Positions 45,231 through 54,483 of a stretch of DNA of 64,000 nucleotides are shown in pieces. The stretch is from Sphaerospermopsis torques-reginae ITEP-024. GTDB taxonomy: Bacteria > Cyanobacteriota > Cyanobacteriia > Cyanobacteriales > Nostocaceae. Position numbers and translations under genes: made by a program. How positions within the stretch are numbered: position 1 is the first letter of the stretch; each line of letters opens with the position of its first letter. The stretch spans positions 2,294,001 to 2,358,000 of the forward strand of contig NZ_CP080598.1 of NCBI RefSeq assembly GCF_019598945.1, given 5' to 3'. Below the pieces are notes generated by a model. It was not told the origin of the DNA. It worked only from the letters and a program-made list of their open reading frames with translations, and searched no databases.

Positions 45231-46727
45231 GTGAAGGGTAAGAAATTGAAATTTTCATTGAAGTTTTCTAAGAGTTGGCGGTTTATTTCCGCTTTGGTGA
45301 TTGCTTTTCTGCTGACTTTTAATTTTTCTTGGGTAGCGACAGCAGCAGCAAAGCATTACTCAGATTTACAGTTTACTCCTTTGTCGGAAATTAAATTACC
45401 GAAATATGAACGGTTTGTTTTGGATAACGGTTTGGTTGTCTATTTAATGGAGGATCATGAGTTACCTTTAGTCAGTGGCACAACTCTGGTTAAAACTGGT
45501 AGCCGTTGGGAATCAGGTGATAAAGTTGGGTTAGCGGATGTTGTTGGTTCACTGATGCGAACTGGTGGCACTCTCAAACATTCTCCAGATCAATTAAATG
45601 AGATTTTGGAACAACGAGCAGCTTCTGTAGAAACTGATATTAGCGAAGCTGCTGGTAGTGCTAGTTTTGATAGTTTGACTGAAGATTTAGAAACAGTTTT
45701 TGGGCTGTTTGCTGAGGTGTTGCGAGAACCAGCTTTTGCTCAAGAAAAGTTAGATTTGATTAAAACTCAAGTTAAGGGTAGTATTGCTCGTCGCAATGAT
45801 GATCCAGATGATATTGCTAGTCGGGAGTTTAGAAAATTAATCTATGGTCAAGAAAGCCCATACTCTCGCACGGTAGAATATGCAACTCTGGATCAAATTA
45901 ACCGTGAAGATGTGGTTAAATTCTACCAACAATATTATTATCCCAATAATATGATTTTGGGAATTGTGGGAGATTTTAACCCCAAACAAATGCGATCGCT
46001 CATTCAAGCTAAGTTTGGTGACTGGAAACCTAACCCTAATATTTCTAAAACGCAACTACCGCAAGTATCATCAGCTAATTTAGGTGGTGTATTTTTTGTT
46101 AATCAACCCCAACTCACACAAAGTAATATTCTCATTGGACATTTAGGCGGAACTTTCGATAATCCTGATTATGCTGCATTAAGTGTCATGAATGGGGTAT
46201 TAAATGGATTTGGGGGAAGATTATTTAATGAAGTGCGATCGCGTCAAGGTTTAGCTTATTCTGTATATGGTGTCTGGAGTCCCCGTTTCGATTATCCAGG
46301 AATGTTTATTGCTGGGGGACAAACTCGTTCTGATGCTACAGTACAGTTTGTGAAAGCATTGAAAACAGAAATTAATCGGATGCAAAATCAAAGGGTGACA
46401 GCAAAAGAATTAAATTATGCCAAAGAATCTACCCTCAATTCTTTTGTATTCAATTTTCAAGATCCCAGTCAAACTTTATCTCGATTAATGCGCTACGAAT
46501 ATTATGGTTATCCCGCTGATTTTCTGTTTCGTTATCAAAAAGCTGTCACCGCAACCACAACAGCAGATGTACAAAGAGTAGCCAGAAAATACCTCAAACC
46601 AGAAAATTTAGTCACCCTAGTAGTGGGAAATGAAACTGCTATTAAACCACCATTAACTCAGTTAGCAGCTACAGTGACACCAATAGATGTTACTATTCCC
46701 GGTTCTCAAACCCAAGCACAGAAATAA
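45231..46727 (+). CDS. M16 family protein, non-catalytic partner
   Basis: The 498-residue exported protein starts at GTG 45231 with GAGAGG upstream and has a signal peptide (ISALVIAFLLTFNFSWVATAAA). It has the M16 fold but no HxxEH: the region reads GLADVVGSLMRTGG. The C-terminal domain has the Arg/Tyr pair (RLFNEVRSRQGLAYSVYG, about 328-345) that binds substrate in the partner subunit. In this subfamily such a protein forms a heterodimer with the catalytic one. Together they likely degrade peptides in the periplasm or at the outer membrane. Confidence 0.9.
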   Translation: MKGKKLKFSLKFSKSWRFISALVIAFLLTFNFSWVATAAAKHYSDLQFTPLSEIKLPKYERFVLDNGLVVYLMEDHELPLVSGTTLVKTGSRWESGDKVGLADVVGSLMRTGGTLKHSPDQLNEILEQRAASVETDISEAAGSASFDSLTEDLETVFGLFAEVLREPAFAQEKLDLIKTQVKGSIARRNDDPDDIASREFRKLIYGQESPYSRTVEYATLDQINREDVVKFYQQYYYPNNMILGIVGDFNPKQMRSLIQAKFGDWKPNPNISKTQLPQVSSANLGGVFFVNQPQLTQSNILIGHLGGTFDNPDYAALSVMNGVLNGFGGRLFNEVRSRQGLAYSVYGVWSPRFDYPGMFIAGGQTRSDATVQFVKALKTEINRMQNQRVTAKELNYAKESTLNSFVFNFQDPSQTLSRLMRYEYYGYPADFLFRYQKAVTATTTADVQRVARKYLKPENLVTLVVGNETAIKPPLTQLAATVTPIDVTIPGSQTQAQK

Positions 46728-46812
46728 ACACCAAAATTAACACAAAAATCAACACAAAAATCAACCTATTTGCAGTTCAATACTGTTTGGTGTGAGTTTG
46801 AGAAGTTAAAAC

Positions 46813-46856
46813 TTGGTAATTGGTAATTGGTAATTGGTAATTGGTAATTGGTAATT
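46813..46856. repeat. TTGGTAA heptamer array
   Basis: About six copies of TTGGTAA lie between the M16 gene and the Uma2 gene. Confidence 0.93.
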
Positions 46857-46894
46857 GTTGTCTATTTACTAATTGCCAATTTCCATTATCAAAA

Positions 46895-47434
46895 CTACTC
46901 AAAAACAGGAGGCCAAATTTCTGAAATTACCACTTCAAAACCAGGTAATAAATCAGGAAGTGTTAAAATATCACCATCTTTTAAAATCACTGTTTCACCA
47001 TCACGAGAAACTTCTAATGTTCTAGTTTTAGGATTAATTAAAATTCCCACCTGTGAACCTAATTTAATAAATTCTTGAATCTTTTCTCTCAGTTTATCTA
47101 TAGAATCAGTTTTAGATTTTACTTCCACTACCAAATCAGGAACTAATTCCGCATAATCTTCTGTTGATATTTTCAATCTCTCAGCACGAACAAAAGAAAC
47201 ATCGGGCGCACGTAAATCAGAATTTGGTAATTTAAAACCCGCACTAGAACCCACTACACGGCCTAGTTTACGAGGTCTAACCCAGTTTCTTAACAAAGAT
47301 GCAAACTCAGTACCTACTTCTTCTGGTTCATAACCCGACGGACTCATAATAATGATACTCCCATCTACTAATTCTATGCGATAATCTGGATATGCTATCT
47401 GTATTTCTTCTAGTTCTTTCACGGTTAAAGACAT
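46895..47434 (-). CDS. Uma2 family endonuclease-like protein (DUF820), copy 1
   Basis: The 179-residue protein has the Uma2/DUF820 PD-(D/E)xK-like pattern common in cyanobacteria: YRIELVDGSIIIMSPSGYEPE, LRAPDVSFVRAERL and VPDLVVEVKSKTDSIDKLREKI with the E-x-K pair (about 100-103). Function is unproven; the fold suggests nuclease activity. AGGAG precedes the ATG. A nearly identical copy lies 677 bp away in the same direction. Confidence 0.9.
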   Translation of the reverse strand: MSLTVKELEEIQIAYPDYRIELVDGSIIIMSPSGYEPEEVGTEFASLLRNWVRPRKLGRVVGSSAGFKLPNSDLRAPDVSFVRAERLKISTEDYAELVPDLVVEVKSKTDSIDKLREKIQEFIKLGSQVGILINPKTRTLEVSRDGETVILKDGDILTLPDLLPGFEVVISEIWPPVFE

Positions 47435-47571
47435 GATAATTTTCTCCTGAAATACTACGGAAATACTCTGCTGATTTTTGTGTATTGTTATATTTGATTA
47501 TATCTGATGTGTTCAATTTTAAGTTAAAGATGATATTACTAATTCTATTTAGCAACCCCTAATTATCGAAA

Positions 47572-48111
47572 CTACTCAAAAACAGGAGGCCAAATTTCTG
47601 AAATTACCACTTCAAAACCAGGTAATAAATCAGGAAGTGTTAAAATATCACCATCTTTGAAAATCACTGTTTCACCATTTCGAGAAACTTCTAATGTTCT
47701 AGTTTTAGGATTAATTAAAATTCCCACCTGTGAACCTAATTTAATAAATTCTTGAATCTTTTCTCTCAGTTTATCTATAGAATCAGTTTTAGATTTTACT
47801 TCCACTACCAAATCAGGAACTAATTCTGCATAATCTTCTGTTGATATTTTCAATCTCTCAGCACGAACAAAAGAAACATCGGGCGCACGTAAATCAGAAT
47901 TTGGTAATTTAAAACCCGCACTCGAACCCACTACACGGCCTAGTTTACGAGGTCTAACCCAGTTTCCCAAAATTCGCGCAAACTCAGTACCTACTTCTTC
48001 TGGTTCATAACCCGACGGACTCATAATAATAATACTCCCATCTACTAATTCTATGCGATAATCTGGATATGTTATCTGTATTTCTTCTAGTTCTTTCACG
48101 GTTAAAGACAT
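47572..48111 (-). CDS. Uma2 family endonuclease-like protein (DUF820), copy 2
   Basis: This 179-residue protein differs from copy 1 at only about six positions (for example Ile-Thr for Ile-Ala near residue 14, ARILGNW for ASLLRNW, SRNGETVIF for SRDGETVIL). The duplicated DNA runs from about 46885 to 47455 and from 47562 to 48132, including the ribosome site. The catalytic-type residues are kept in both copies. Confidence 0.9.
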   Translation of the reverse strand: MSLTVKELEEIQITYPDYRIELVDGSIIIMSPSGYEPEEVGTEFARILGNWVRPRKLGRVVGSSAGFKLPNSDLRAPDVSFVRAERLKISTEDYAELVPDLVVEVKSKTDSIDKLREKIQEFIKLGSQVGILINPKTRTLEVSRNGETVIFKDGDILTLPDLLPGFEVVISEIWPPVFE

Positions 48112-48183
48112 GATGGTTTTCTCCTGAAATACTGAGGCAATGTTAATATTATAATCTAATTTTTGGTAAATAGTAGAATATTA

Positions 48184-48279
48184 CTAGTGTATATTTTGAC
48201 GATCTCTTTCTATTTTTTCACGAATAGCTGCTTGTACTTTTTCATCAAAATCAAGATCATTTTCTTCATATCTCCTCAT
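48184..48279 (-). CDS. Possible small protein or gene remnant
   Basis: A 31-codon frame on the - strand (starting MRRYEENDLDFDEKVQAAI, ending in TAG) has a protein-like charged helix and a GAGG-like sequence just upstream. It may be a remnant of a larger gene upstream of the Uma2 pair. I do not recognise it. Confidence 0.3.
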   Translation of the reverse strand: MRRYEENDLDFDEKVQAAIREKIERDRQNIH

Positions 48280-48346
48280 CAGAATTGACTACAATTCCCA
48301 ATACATCTAAAATAAATATTTCACCAATTATAAAAATCACAACACC

Positions 48347-48616
48347 ATGCCAAAATACGTAATGTGGGGAAGCTACTGCGAAGACGTACTAACCAAACGT
48401 GAACCCTACCGACCAGCACATTTAGAAGGACTAGCAAAACAAAAAGAAGCAGGAATTTTAATTACCCTGGGTCCTACAAAAGATGTCACCAAAGTTTTTG
48501 GTATTTATGAAGCGGAAAACGAAGAAACTGTCCGTCAGTTAGTGGAAGCTGATCCTTATTGGAAAAACGGTATCTGGACAGAGTATTCTATTAAAGAGTG
48601 GATTCAAGCTTTTTAA
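48347..48616 (+). CDS. YciI family protein
   Basis: The 89-residue protein has the YciI/ferredoxin-like alpha-beta fold: YVMWGSYCEDVLTKREPYRPAHLEGL with the conserved histidine at about residue 25, then ITLGP and ADPYWKNGIWTEYSIKEW. Some family members act as small dehalogenase-like or stress proteins; the role here is unknown. Monocistronic. Confidence 0.87.
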   Translation: MPKYVMWGSYCEDVLTKREPYRPAHLEGLAKQKEAGILITLGPTKDVTKVFGIYEAENEETVRQLVEADPYWKNGIWTEYSIKEWIQAF

Positions 48617-48657
48617 TTCATAATTCATAATTGCACGAGGAGTCAGGAGTCAGAATG

Positions 48658-48735
48658 ATTTTAGATTTTAGATTTTAGATTTTAGATTGGAGTTGACAAA
48701 AACAATCCAAAATCCAAAATCCAAAATCCAAAATT
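48658..48735. repeat. Inverted TTTTAGA / ATCCAAA arrays
   Basis: Four TTTTAGA units at about 48658-48687 face four ATCCAAA units at about 48706-48735, forming a long imperfect hairpin after the YciI gene. Confidence 0.88.
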
Positions 48736-48768
48736 GTATCACCTGTCACCTGTTCCCTCGTTTACGAA

Positions 48769-48957
48769 TTACCCTCTCAATGCTCTTTTAAAATTGCGAC
48801 GATAGGACGGGTTAGCAATAAACAAAACTGGCCATAATAAACTAAAACCAATGCGATTAGGCAAAGTTTGTGTAAAATGAGTCTTATTGAACCCAGTCCA
48901 AAACTTCCAAGCACCCACTACATAACCCACTAGCAAACCAATAATAATTAGTTTCAT
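48769..48957 (-). CDS. Small membrane protein
   Basis: The 62-residue protein has an N-terminal membrane helix (LIIIGLLVGYVVGAW) and a second hydrophobic stretch (IGFSLLWPVLFIANP), with a basic tail (RRNFKRALRG). GGGAG lies about 9 bp before the ATG. It looks like a conserved small cyanobacterial membrane protein, but I cannot name a function. Confidence 0.7.
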   Translation of the reverse strand: MKLIIIGLLVGYVVGAWKFWTGFNKTHFTQTLPNRIGFSLLWPVLFIANPSYRRNFKRALRG

Positions 48958-49486
48958 GGTTGTTAACTCCCTTGGTAAAATCAGAGAATTTTAGTTAAAA
49001 ATTACACACATTACAGAGACTTTATTGCCTAAATCCAAAATATTTTAAGTCATTAAGTCAGTTGGTAATACGTCTCTTAATTTTAGTTTAGATTAGTATT
49101 ACACACTGCTGCTAGTCATCAGAAATAGTGCTGTGTTCACAAAAATATAGAAGTATCTTAAATTGATCTTGTTTTTCTGTTTTAGAACAAGTCCTGCTAA
49201 TTACTGAGGATCAGTTCAGTTTGGTTGCTAATTCCTTTTTACTAATTACCAGCACTTTGCGGTGAGAGGTGGCGCAAATATAGATATGATAATTGTACCA
49301 TCGGTAATCATAATACTTGATTTCCTCAATACCAGCAGAATATTTTTATGAGCAAATATACTTAATTTTACTCAGATGTCTCTTATGGAAGTTCCTTAAA
49401 GTTCAATATTCATAGGAGACTAAAGAAAGAAGAATCATGTTTTATAACGAATCTCGATGCAGTCAAAACTGCTAACAGGAGGATTT
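48958..49486. other. Intergenic region before the nucleotidyltransferase gene
   Basis: About 530 bp between divergent genes with no gene or clear hairpin. It is AT-rich and should contain both promoters; the strong AGGAGG at 49477-49482 is the ribosome site of the next gene. Confidence 0.5.
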
Positions 49487-52012
49487 ATGCGTGCAGTGCT
49501 AATGGCAGGTGGTTCAGGGACAAGATTACGTCCTTTAACTTGCGATCTACCCAAACCAATGGTTCCAATATTAAACCGACCCATTGCAGAACATATTATC
49601 AATCTTCTCAAACGGCATAACATTACGGAAATAATTGCCACATTACACTATTTACCCGATGTCCTCCGCGATTACTTCCAAGATGGTAGCGATTTTGGCG
49701 TACAAATGACATACTCTATTGAAGAAGATCAACCTTTAGGAACGGCTGGCTGTGTGAAAAATATTGCTGAACTTTTGGATGAAACTTTTTTAGTCATTAG
49801 CGGTGATAGTATCACAGATTTTGACCTGACGGCAGCTATTGAATTTCACAAACAAAAACAATCTAAAGCAACTTTAATTTTAACCCGTGTTCCTAACCCG
49901 ATTGAATTTGGGGTAGTAATTACAGATGAAGAAGGACGTATCAACCGATTCTTAGAAAAACCTTCCACTAGTGAAATTTTTTCTGATACTGTGAATACAG
50001 GAACATATATTTTAGAACCAGAAGTTTTGGAATATTTACCAGAACATACTGAATCTGATTTTTCTAAAGATTTATTTCCTTTACTATTGGCGAAAAATGA
50101 ACCGATTTATGGTTATATTGCCCAAGGTTACTGGTGTGATGTCGGTCATTTAGATGCTTATCGGGAAGCGCAATATGATGCTTTAGCGAGGAAGGTAAAA
50201 CTAGAGTTTGCATATCCAGAAGTTTCTTCTGGGGTGTGGGTAGGTCAAAATACTTATATTGATCCCAGTGCCAGAATTGAAAGTCCTGCCATAATTGGTG
50301 ATAATTGCCGCATTGGGGCGAGAGTGCAAATTGAGGATGGGACGATTATTGGTGATAATGTAACTATTGGCGCAGATGCCAATTTAAAACGTCCTATAGT
50401 TTGGAATGGGGCAATTATAGGGGATGAAGCCCAATTATCAGCTTGTGTAATTTCCCGTGGGACTCGTGTTGATCGCCGCGCTCATGTATTAGAAGCTGCT
50501 GTGGTTGGTTCGCTTTCTACGGTGGGAGAAGAAGCACAAATCAGCCCTGGGGTGAGAGTTTGGCCAAGTAAGAAAATTGAATCAGGTGCTGTTTTAAACA
50601 TTAATTTGATTTGGGGTAACACTGCCCAAAGGAATTTATTTGGTCAACGTGGGGTACAAGGTTTAGCTAATATTGATATTAGCCCGGAATTTGCTGTCAA
50701 ATTGGGTGCTGCCTATGGTTCGACTTTAAAACCCGGTTCTCAGGTGAGTGTTTCCCGTGATCAGCGGAATGTGTCACGAATGGTAACTCGTTCTCTCATT
50801 GCTGGGTTGATGTCGGTAGGTGTGGATGTGCAAAATCTGGATTCGACTGCTATTCCTATCACCAGAACAGTGATTCCCAAAATTGGGGTAGCGGGTGGTA
50901 TTCATGTGCGGGTACACCCAGATCGTCCTGATTATATCCTGATTGAGTTCATGGATGGAAAGGGGATTAATATCACTAAAGCCCAAGAGAAGAAAATTGA
51001 GGGGGCTTATTTTAAGGAAGATATGCGGAGGGCGCAAAGTCACGAAATAGGTGATGTGGTATATCCTAGTCAGGTGATTGATCGTTATTGCACTGCTTTT
51101 GAAAAGCTTTTGAATGTGGAAACTTTGCGTAATAGTCGGGCAAAGGTGGTTATAGATTATGTTTATGCGGTTTCTGGGGCGGTGTTACCGCAGATGTTAG
51201 ATAAGTTTGGTGCTGATGCGGTGGTTTTGAATGCCAGTGTGAATAAAACTGCGATGACGACTACTACGAGGGAAGGTTTGTTAACTCAGTTAGGTCATGT
51301 GGTGGAAGCACTCAAGGCAAATTTTGGGGTGCAGGTGTCAGCAAATGGGGAACAGTTGATTTTAGTGGATGAGTCTGGTTATCCCGTGCGGGGAGAAATG
51401 TTGACAGCGTTGATGGTGGAAATGATGTTAACATCTAATCCCAGAGGTTCGGTAGTTGTGCCGGTTCATGCTTCTAGTGCGGTGGAACAGGTAGCACGTC
51501 GTCATGATGGGAGGGTAATTAGAACTAAGGCGAATCCTACAGCGTTGATGGAAGCTTGTCAAAAAAATCCCAATGTGGTTTTAGGGGGAAGTGGGGAAAC
51601 TGGTTTTATTTTCCCGCATTTGCATCCGGGTTTTGATTCGATGTTTTGCATTGCGAAGTTGATTGAAATGCTGACAATTCAAGAGCGATCGCTTGCTGCT
51701 GTGCGTGCTGAATTACCCCGCGTGATTCACAGAACTTCTACCGTTCGTTGTCCTTGGACTGCTAAGGGAGCGTTGATGCGTTATTTGGTGGAAACTCACC
51801 CCGCGCAAAATTTGGAATTAATTGATGGGGTGAAAATTTGTCAACCTTATGATGATAGTTGGGTGTTGGTTTTACCCGATGCTAGTGAACCGTTGGTGCA
51901 TTTATTTGTTAACAGCAGCGATCGTGATTGGGTAGATGATAGTTTGAGAAGCTATCGCAACCGTGTCCAGAGTTTTGTAGAACGAGAACAGGAACATTAC
52001 GCAGAAGTTTGA
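49487..52012 (+). CDS. Mannose-1-phosphate guanylyltransferase-like protein fused to degenerate phosphomannomutase
   Basis: The 841-residue protein has an NTP-transferase domain ([17 protein letters not shown], residues 2-18; about 1-235), a left-handed beta-helix of hexapeptide repeats (about 250-365) and a phosphomannomutase-like domain (about 380-840). ATG 49487 has AGGAGG 4 bp upstream; starting at 49457 would add ten residues. In the mutase part, the active-site serine loop (TASHNP) reads [10 protein letters not shown], and the metal loop (DGDxDR) before [16 protein letters not shown] reads SANGEQ, so mutase activity is unlikely. It would make GDP-mannose or another NDP-sugar for cell-surface glycans. 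Confidence 0.88.
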   Translation: MRAVLMAGGSGTRLRPLTCDLPKPMVPILNRPIAEHIINLLKRHNITEIIATLHYLPDVLRDYFQDGSDFGVQMTYSIEEDQPLGTAGCVKNIAELLDETFLVISGDSITDFDLTAAIEFHKQKQSKATLILTRVPNPIEFGVVITDEEGRINRFLEKPSTSEIFSDTVNTGTYILEPEVLEYLPEHTESDFSKDLFPLLLAKNEPIYGYIAQGYWCDVGHLDAYREAQYDALARKVKLEFAYPEVSSGVWVGQNTYIDPSARIESPAIIGDNCRIGARVQIEDGTIIGDNVTIGADANLKRPIVWNGAIIGDEAQLSACVISRGTRVDRRAHVLEAAVVGSLSTVGEEAQISPGVRVWPSKKIESGAVLNINLIWGNTAQRNLFGQRGVQGLANIDISPEFAVKLGAAYGSTLKPGSQVSVSRDQRNVSRMVTRSLIAGLMSVGVDVQNLDSTAIPITRTVIPKIGVAGGIHVRVHPDRPDYILIEFMDGKGINITKAQEKKIEGAYFKEDMRRAQSHEIGDVVYPSQVIDRYCTAFEKLLNVETLRNSRAKVVIDYVYAVSGAVLPQMLDKFGADAVVLNASVNKTAMTTTTREGLLTQLGHVVEALKANFGVQVSANGEQLILVDESGYPVRGEMLTALMVEMMLTSNPRGSVVVPVHASSAVEQVARRHDGRVIRTKANPTALMEACQKNPNVVLGGSGETGFIFPHLHPGFDSMFCIAKLIEMLTIQERSLAAVRAELPRVIHRTSTVRCPWTAKGALMRYLVETHPAQNLELIDGVKICQPYDDSWVLVLPDASEPLVHLFVNSSDRDWVDDSLRSYRNRVQSFVEREQEHYAEV

Positions 52013-52072
52013 TTTCTGAATCAGGATGTACAGGATTTTCTCAGTAACTCAACCTTAAAAAACGTCATACCC

Positions 52073-52105
52073 AGATCCCCGACTTCTTCAACAATTCGGG
52101 GATCT
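52073..52105. repeat. Dispersed palindrome after the nucleotidyltransferase gene
   Basis: AGATCCCCGA (52073-52082) pairs with TCGGGGATCT (52096-52105). The centre has diverged from the copy at 10310. Confidence 0.85.
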
Positions 52106-52142
52106 ATTATCAATTATCAATTATCAATTATCAATTATCAAA
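52106..52142. repeat. ATTATCA heptamer array
   Basis: Five copies of ATTATCA immediately follow the palindrome at 52073. Confidence 0.9.
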
Positions 52143-52228
52143 GCCAGTGTAAGATTCTGCCAGAATGGCAAATATACATCCGTAAAATCCTATAAATTAT
52201 AAATAACAACACAAATAGCTGTGGAAAT

Positions 52229-52248
52229 AGCCTACCTTTAGGCTTTTT
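52229..52248 (+). terminator. Terminator-like hairpin
   Basis: AGCCTA (52229-52234) and TAGGCT (52239-52244) form a 6-bp stem with loop CCTT and a T-run. It lies 217 bp after the nucleotidyltransferase stop. Confidence 0.5.
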
Positions 52249-52599
52249 CCTCACAACCAAATGTTTACCTTTTACACCAAGACAGATGAAGCGTAACTAT
52301 TGGTGGTTCTTTTTTCCCGACAGTTTAAACAATTACAAATTTGGGTAATGGCTAACCCGAAATTTGAGATTGTTAGCAAAATTCTCCGGCTATTTTAGAT
52401 GTTAGTTTTTTACGATCATCTTTAGCAATGACAGTAAAATGGGAAATTGAAAAGTTACGGTGAAATCTTCCTTATGGCTGATAGTACCTTGAGTGTAGCA
52501 CCTTGATTTATCACACTTCTGTTTCATTTATAGTAATCCTATTTCTCCCAAACAGGATTATCTCTACTGCATCAATTGGCAATTTATTAACCGATCATC

Positions 52600-52630
52600 G
52601 AAGCTGGTAAATTACACAGCTTCTTTTTTT
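52600..52630 (+). terminator. Orphan Rho-independent terminator
   Basis: GAAGCTG (52600-52606) and CAGCTTC (52617-52623) form a perfect 7-bp stem followed by seven T residues. No protein gene precedes it within 580 bp, so it may end a small RNA encoded in about 52250-52600. Confidence 0.75.
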
Positions 52631-52655
52631 ATAGCTATTCCCATGCTAGTGAGGT

Positions 52656-52786
52656 AAGTAGCTGGTTGCAATTACATATAAAATGTGGGATGGGCATACT
52701 TCGACATAGTTCGACTGCGCTCACTAACCGCTCAGTACAAGTCTTGCCCGTCAACAGGCTAGAAGCCTGTTCCACTATCTAACAAT
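52656..52786. repeat. Dispersed hairpin element, copy 2, with nested insertion
   Basis: This copy matches 32721-32806 but has 45 bp inserted after GGGCAT (52698-52742: starts ACTTCGACATAG and ends CAGTACAAGT). ACAGGCT-AGA-AGCCTGT is a perfect hairpin here. Confidence 0.8.
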
Positions 52787-53866
52787 TAATTAAGCCTACT
52801 TACAAAGTTTTTTTTGTTTTAGGGAACAGGAAGGATCAGGGAATAAATTGGTGTGTACTTTCTACTTACTACACTATATTTTTTGTTTGATTATTTATCG
52901 CAGGTTAGATTTATTAAATCAGTTGACTTATGACTAACAGGTTACAAATCTAATTGAAAATTCTCATACTACAGATAGATAAAAATTTGGTATATTTCCG
53001 ATGGTAATAGAATATATGTTTACTTCAATAGGTAGAGGTTTATCTATTTTTTAGGCAAACATATTGATTTTTTATATTTTTGCAAAATTGAAGAATTTAA
53101 ATGAAGAATTTAAATATTTTAGATCAAGGTGCTTGATAATTTGATTTTTGGCAATTTCATCAAACTAAAGTATTGCATCAAAAAATATAAATTTGATGTA
53201 AGATTAGTAGAAAGATTCAAGAAAGACTATCTGCCGTTGTATAAACTTTCATAAAACTTTCGTGGTAGGGAAATTATGCCATGACTAATAGTATTTCAAG
53301 ACAAAGTATGAAGAAATTTGGCATTGTCTTTTAACTTGGCTGATAACTTGGCTGAGAAACAATTCCAGATTTATGAAAATCTGCTGATGAGAAAATTCTA
53401 GTATTAAGCTAGTGTTAAAAAATAAATAGCTTCCTGTCCCGAACAAAATGATTTGTAGGCTGCAATTTGTGGAACACATTTGATCTGATTGGGTAATCAT
53501 AACCTAACTAACTTAAATCTTTGCAAGGTGCTGGATGAACCTGCATTGCAGGATGAAAAACAATTAGTAATTACTAATTCATAATTCATAATTAAAAGAC
53601 TGCTGATAATTTAACAATTCTCTAAGCAGCCAGGTTTTGCTTGGGATCTAAATCTCTAGTCAAAACTAATTATGAATTAATCAATTATAAAGATTTAAAG
53701 GTGTTTTACTATATAGTTTTTTCAGCCAGCTTTAGCTGCACGTCATAAATATCATAAATATTTAGTTAGTTAGAAGTGATTTATGAATTTTACATCTGGA
53801 TTTTAGCAACAGATGTAAGAGGTAAATTTGCCCAAATTTTACAGTATTCGGCAACTGGTAAGAATT
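52787..53866. other. AT-rich intergenic region
   Basis: About 1.08 kb, strongly AT-rich, without a convincing gene. It includes short TAATTCATAATTCATAATT-type repeats at about 53570-53590. The promoter of the HTH/transporter genes probably lies near its right end. Confidence 0.5.
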
Positions 53867-54466
53867 ATGTCATTCTCTTCTCATCAAAATCAAGTTTTGG
53901 ATCTTTACGATGCACACGAAAGCAGGTTTTTAACACCTTTTCAACGGAAGACGTTGTTAAAAAACTTGCAAACTGATTTACAACCAGAATATCGCAGACG
54001 GATTGAAATTATCTTGTTAGCAGATATGGGTAAATCTCAATCTCATATCTGTGAAATTATTGGTTGTTCTCAGGAGATGGCACGATATTGGATCGGTATT
54101 GCTGAAGCAGGAATGGCTCATAAATGGAATGAAAGAAGGATAGGTAGACCGAAAACAGTTAATAATCAATATATTGAAAGATTGAAAGAATTGGTAACTC
54201 ATAGTCCTCGTGAATATGGGTATGCTTTTGGATGTTGGACTGCCCAATGGTTAAGTAAACATTTAGCCAATGAATTAGGAATTGAAATTAGCGATCGCCA
54301 CATTAATCGCTTGCTTAAACAAATGGGACTTTCTACCAAATCCAAAAGTTCCCAACAACAAAAAAATCTGCCAAATCAGGATGCTAATATCACCATTTGC
54401 GATTTGCAATCTAACTCCGAACCTAGTTTCAATTGGTCATTTAATTTAATTCAGACCAATAACTAA
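53867..54466 (+). CDS. Helix-turn-helix protein related to IS630-type transposase N-termini
   Basis: The 199-residue protein starts best at ATG 53867 (TTG 53828 would add 13 residues). Residues about 25-75 form one helix-turn-helix (RRRIEIILLADMGKSQSHICEIIGCSQEMARYWI), and a second winged-helix part includes RRIGRPKT and FGCWTAQWLSKHLANELGIEISDRHINRLLKQMGLS (about 125-160), as in the DNA-binding half of IS630 transposases. The DDE catalytic domain is absent and the tail is unique. It ends 17 bp before the transporter gene, so a role as its regulator is likely. It is not an IS by itself. Confidence 0.78.
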   Translation: MSFSSHQNQVLDLYDAHESRFLTPFQRKTLLKNLQTDLQPEYRRRIEIILLADMGKSQSHICEIIGCSQEMARYWIGIAEAGMAHKWNERRIGRPKTVNNQYIERLKELVTHSPREYGYAFGCWTAQWLSKHLANELGIEISDRHINRLLKQMGLSTKSKSSQQQKNLPNQDANITICDLQSNSEPSFNWSFNLIQTNN

Positions 54467-54483
54467 AATTTGGAGGTAAGAAA

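Noticed and set aside
53285-53500. 71-codon frame on the - strand
   Set aside because: No ribosome site or recognisable domain in a strongly AT-rich gap.
53867-54466. Complete IS630 transposase
   Set aside because: Only the DNA-binding half is present; there is no DDE domain and no terminal inverted repeats around the gene.
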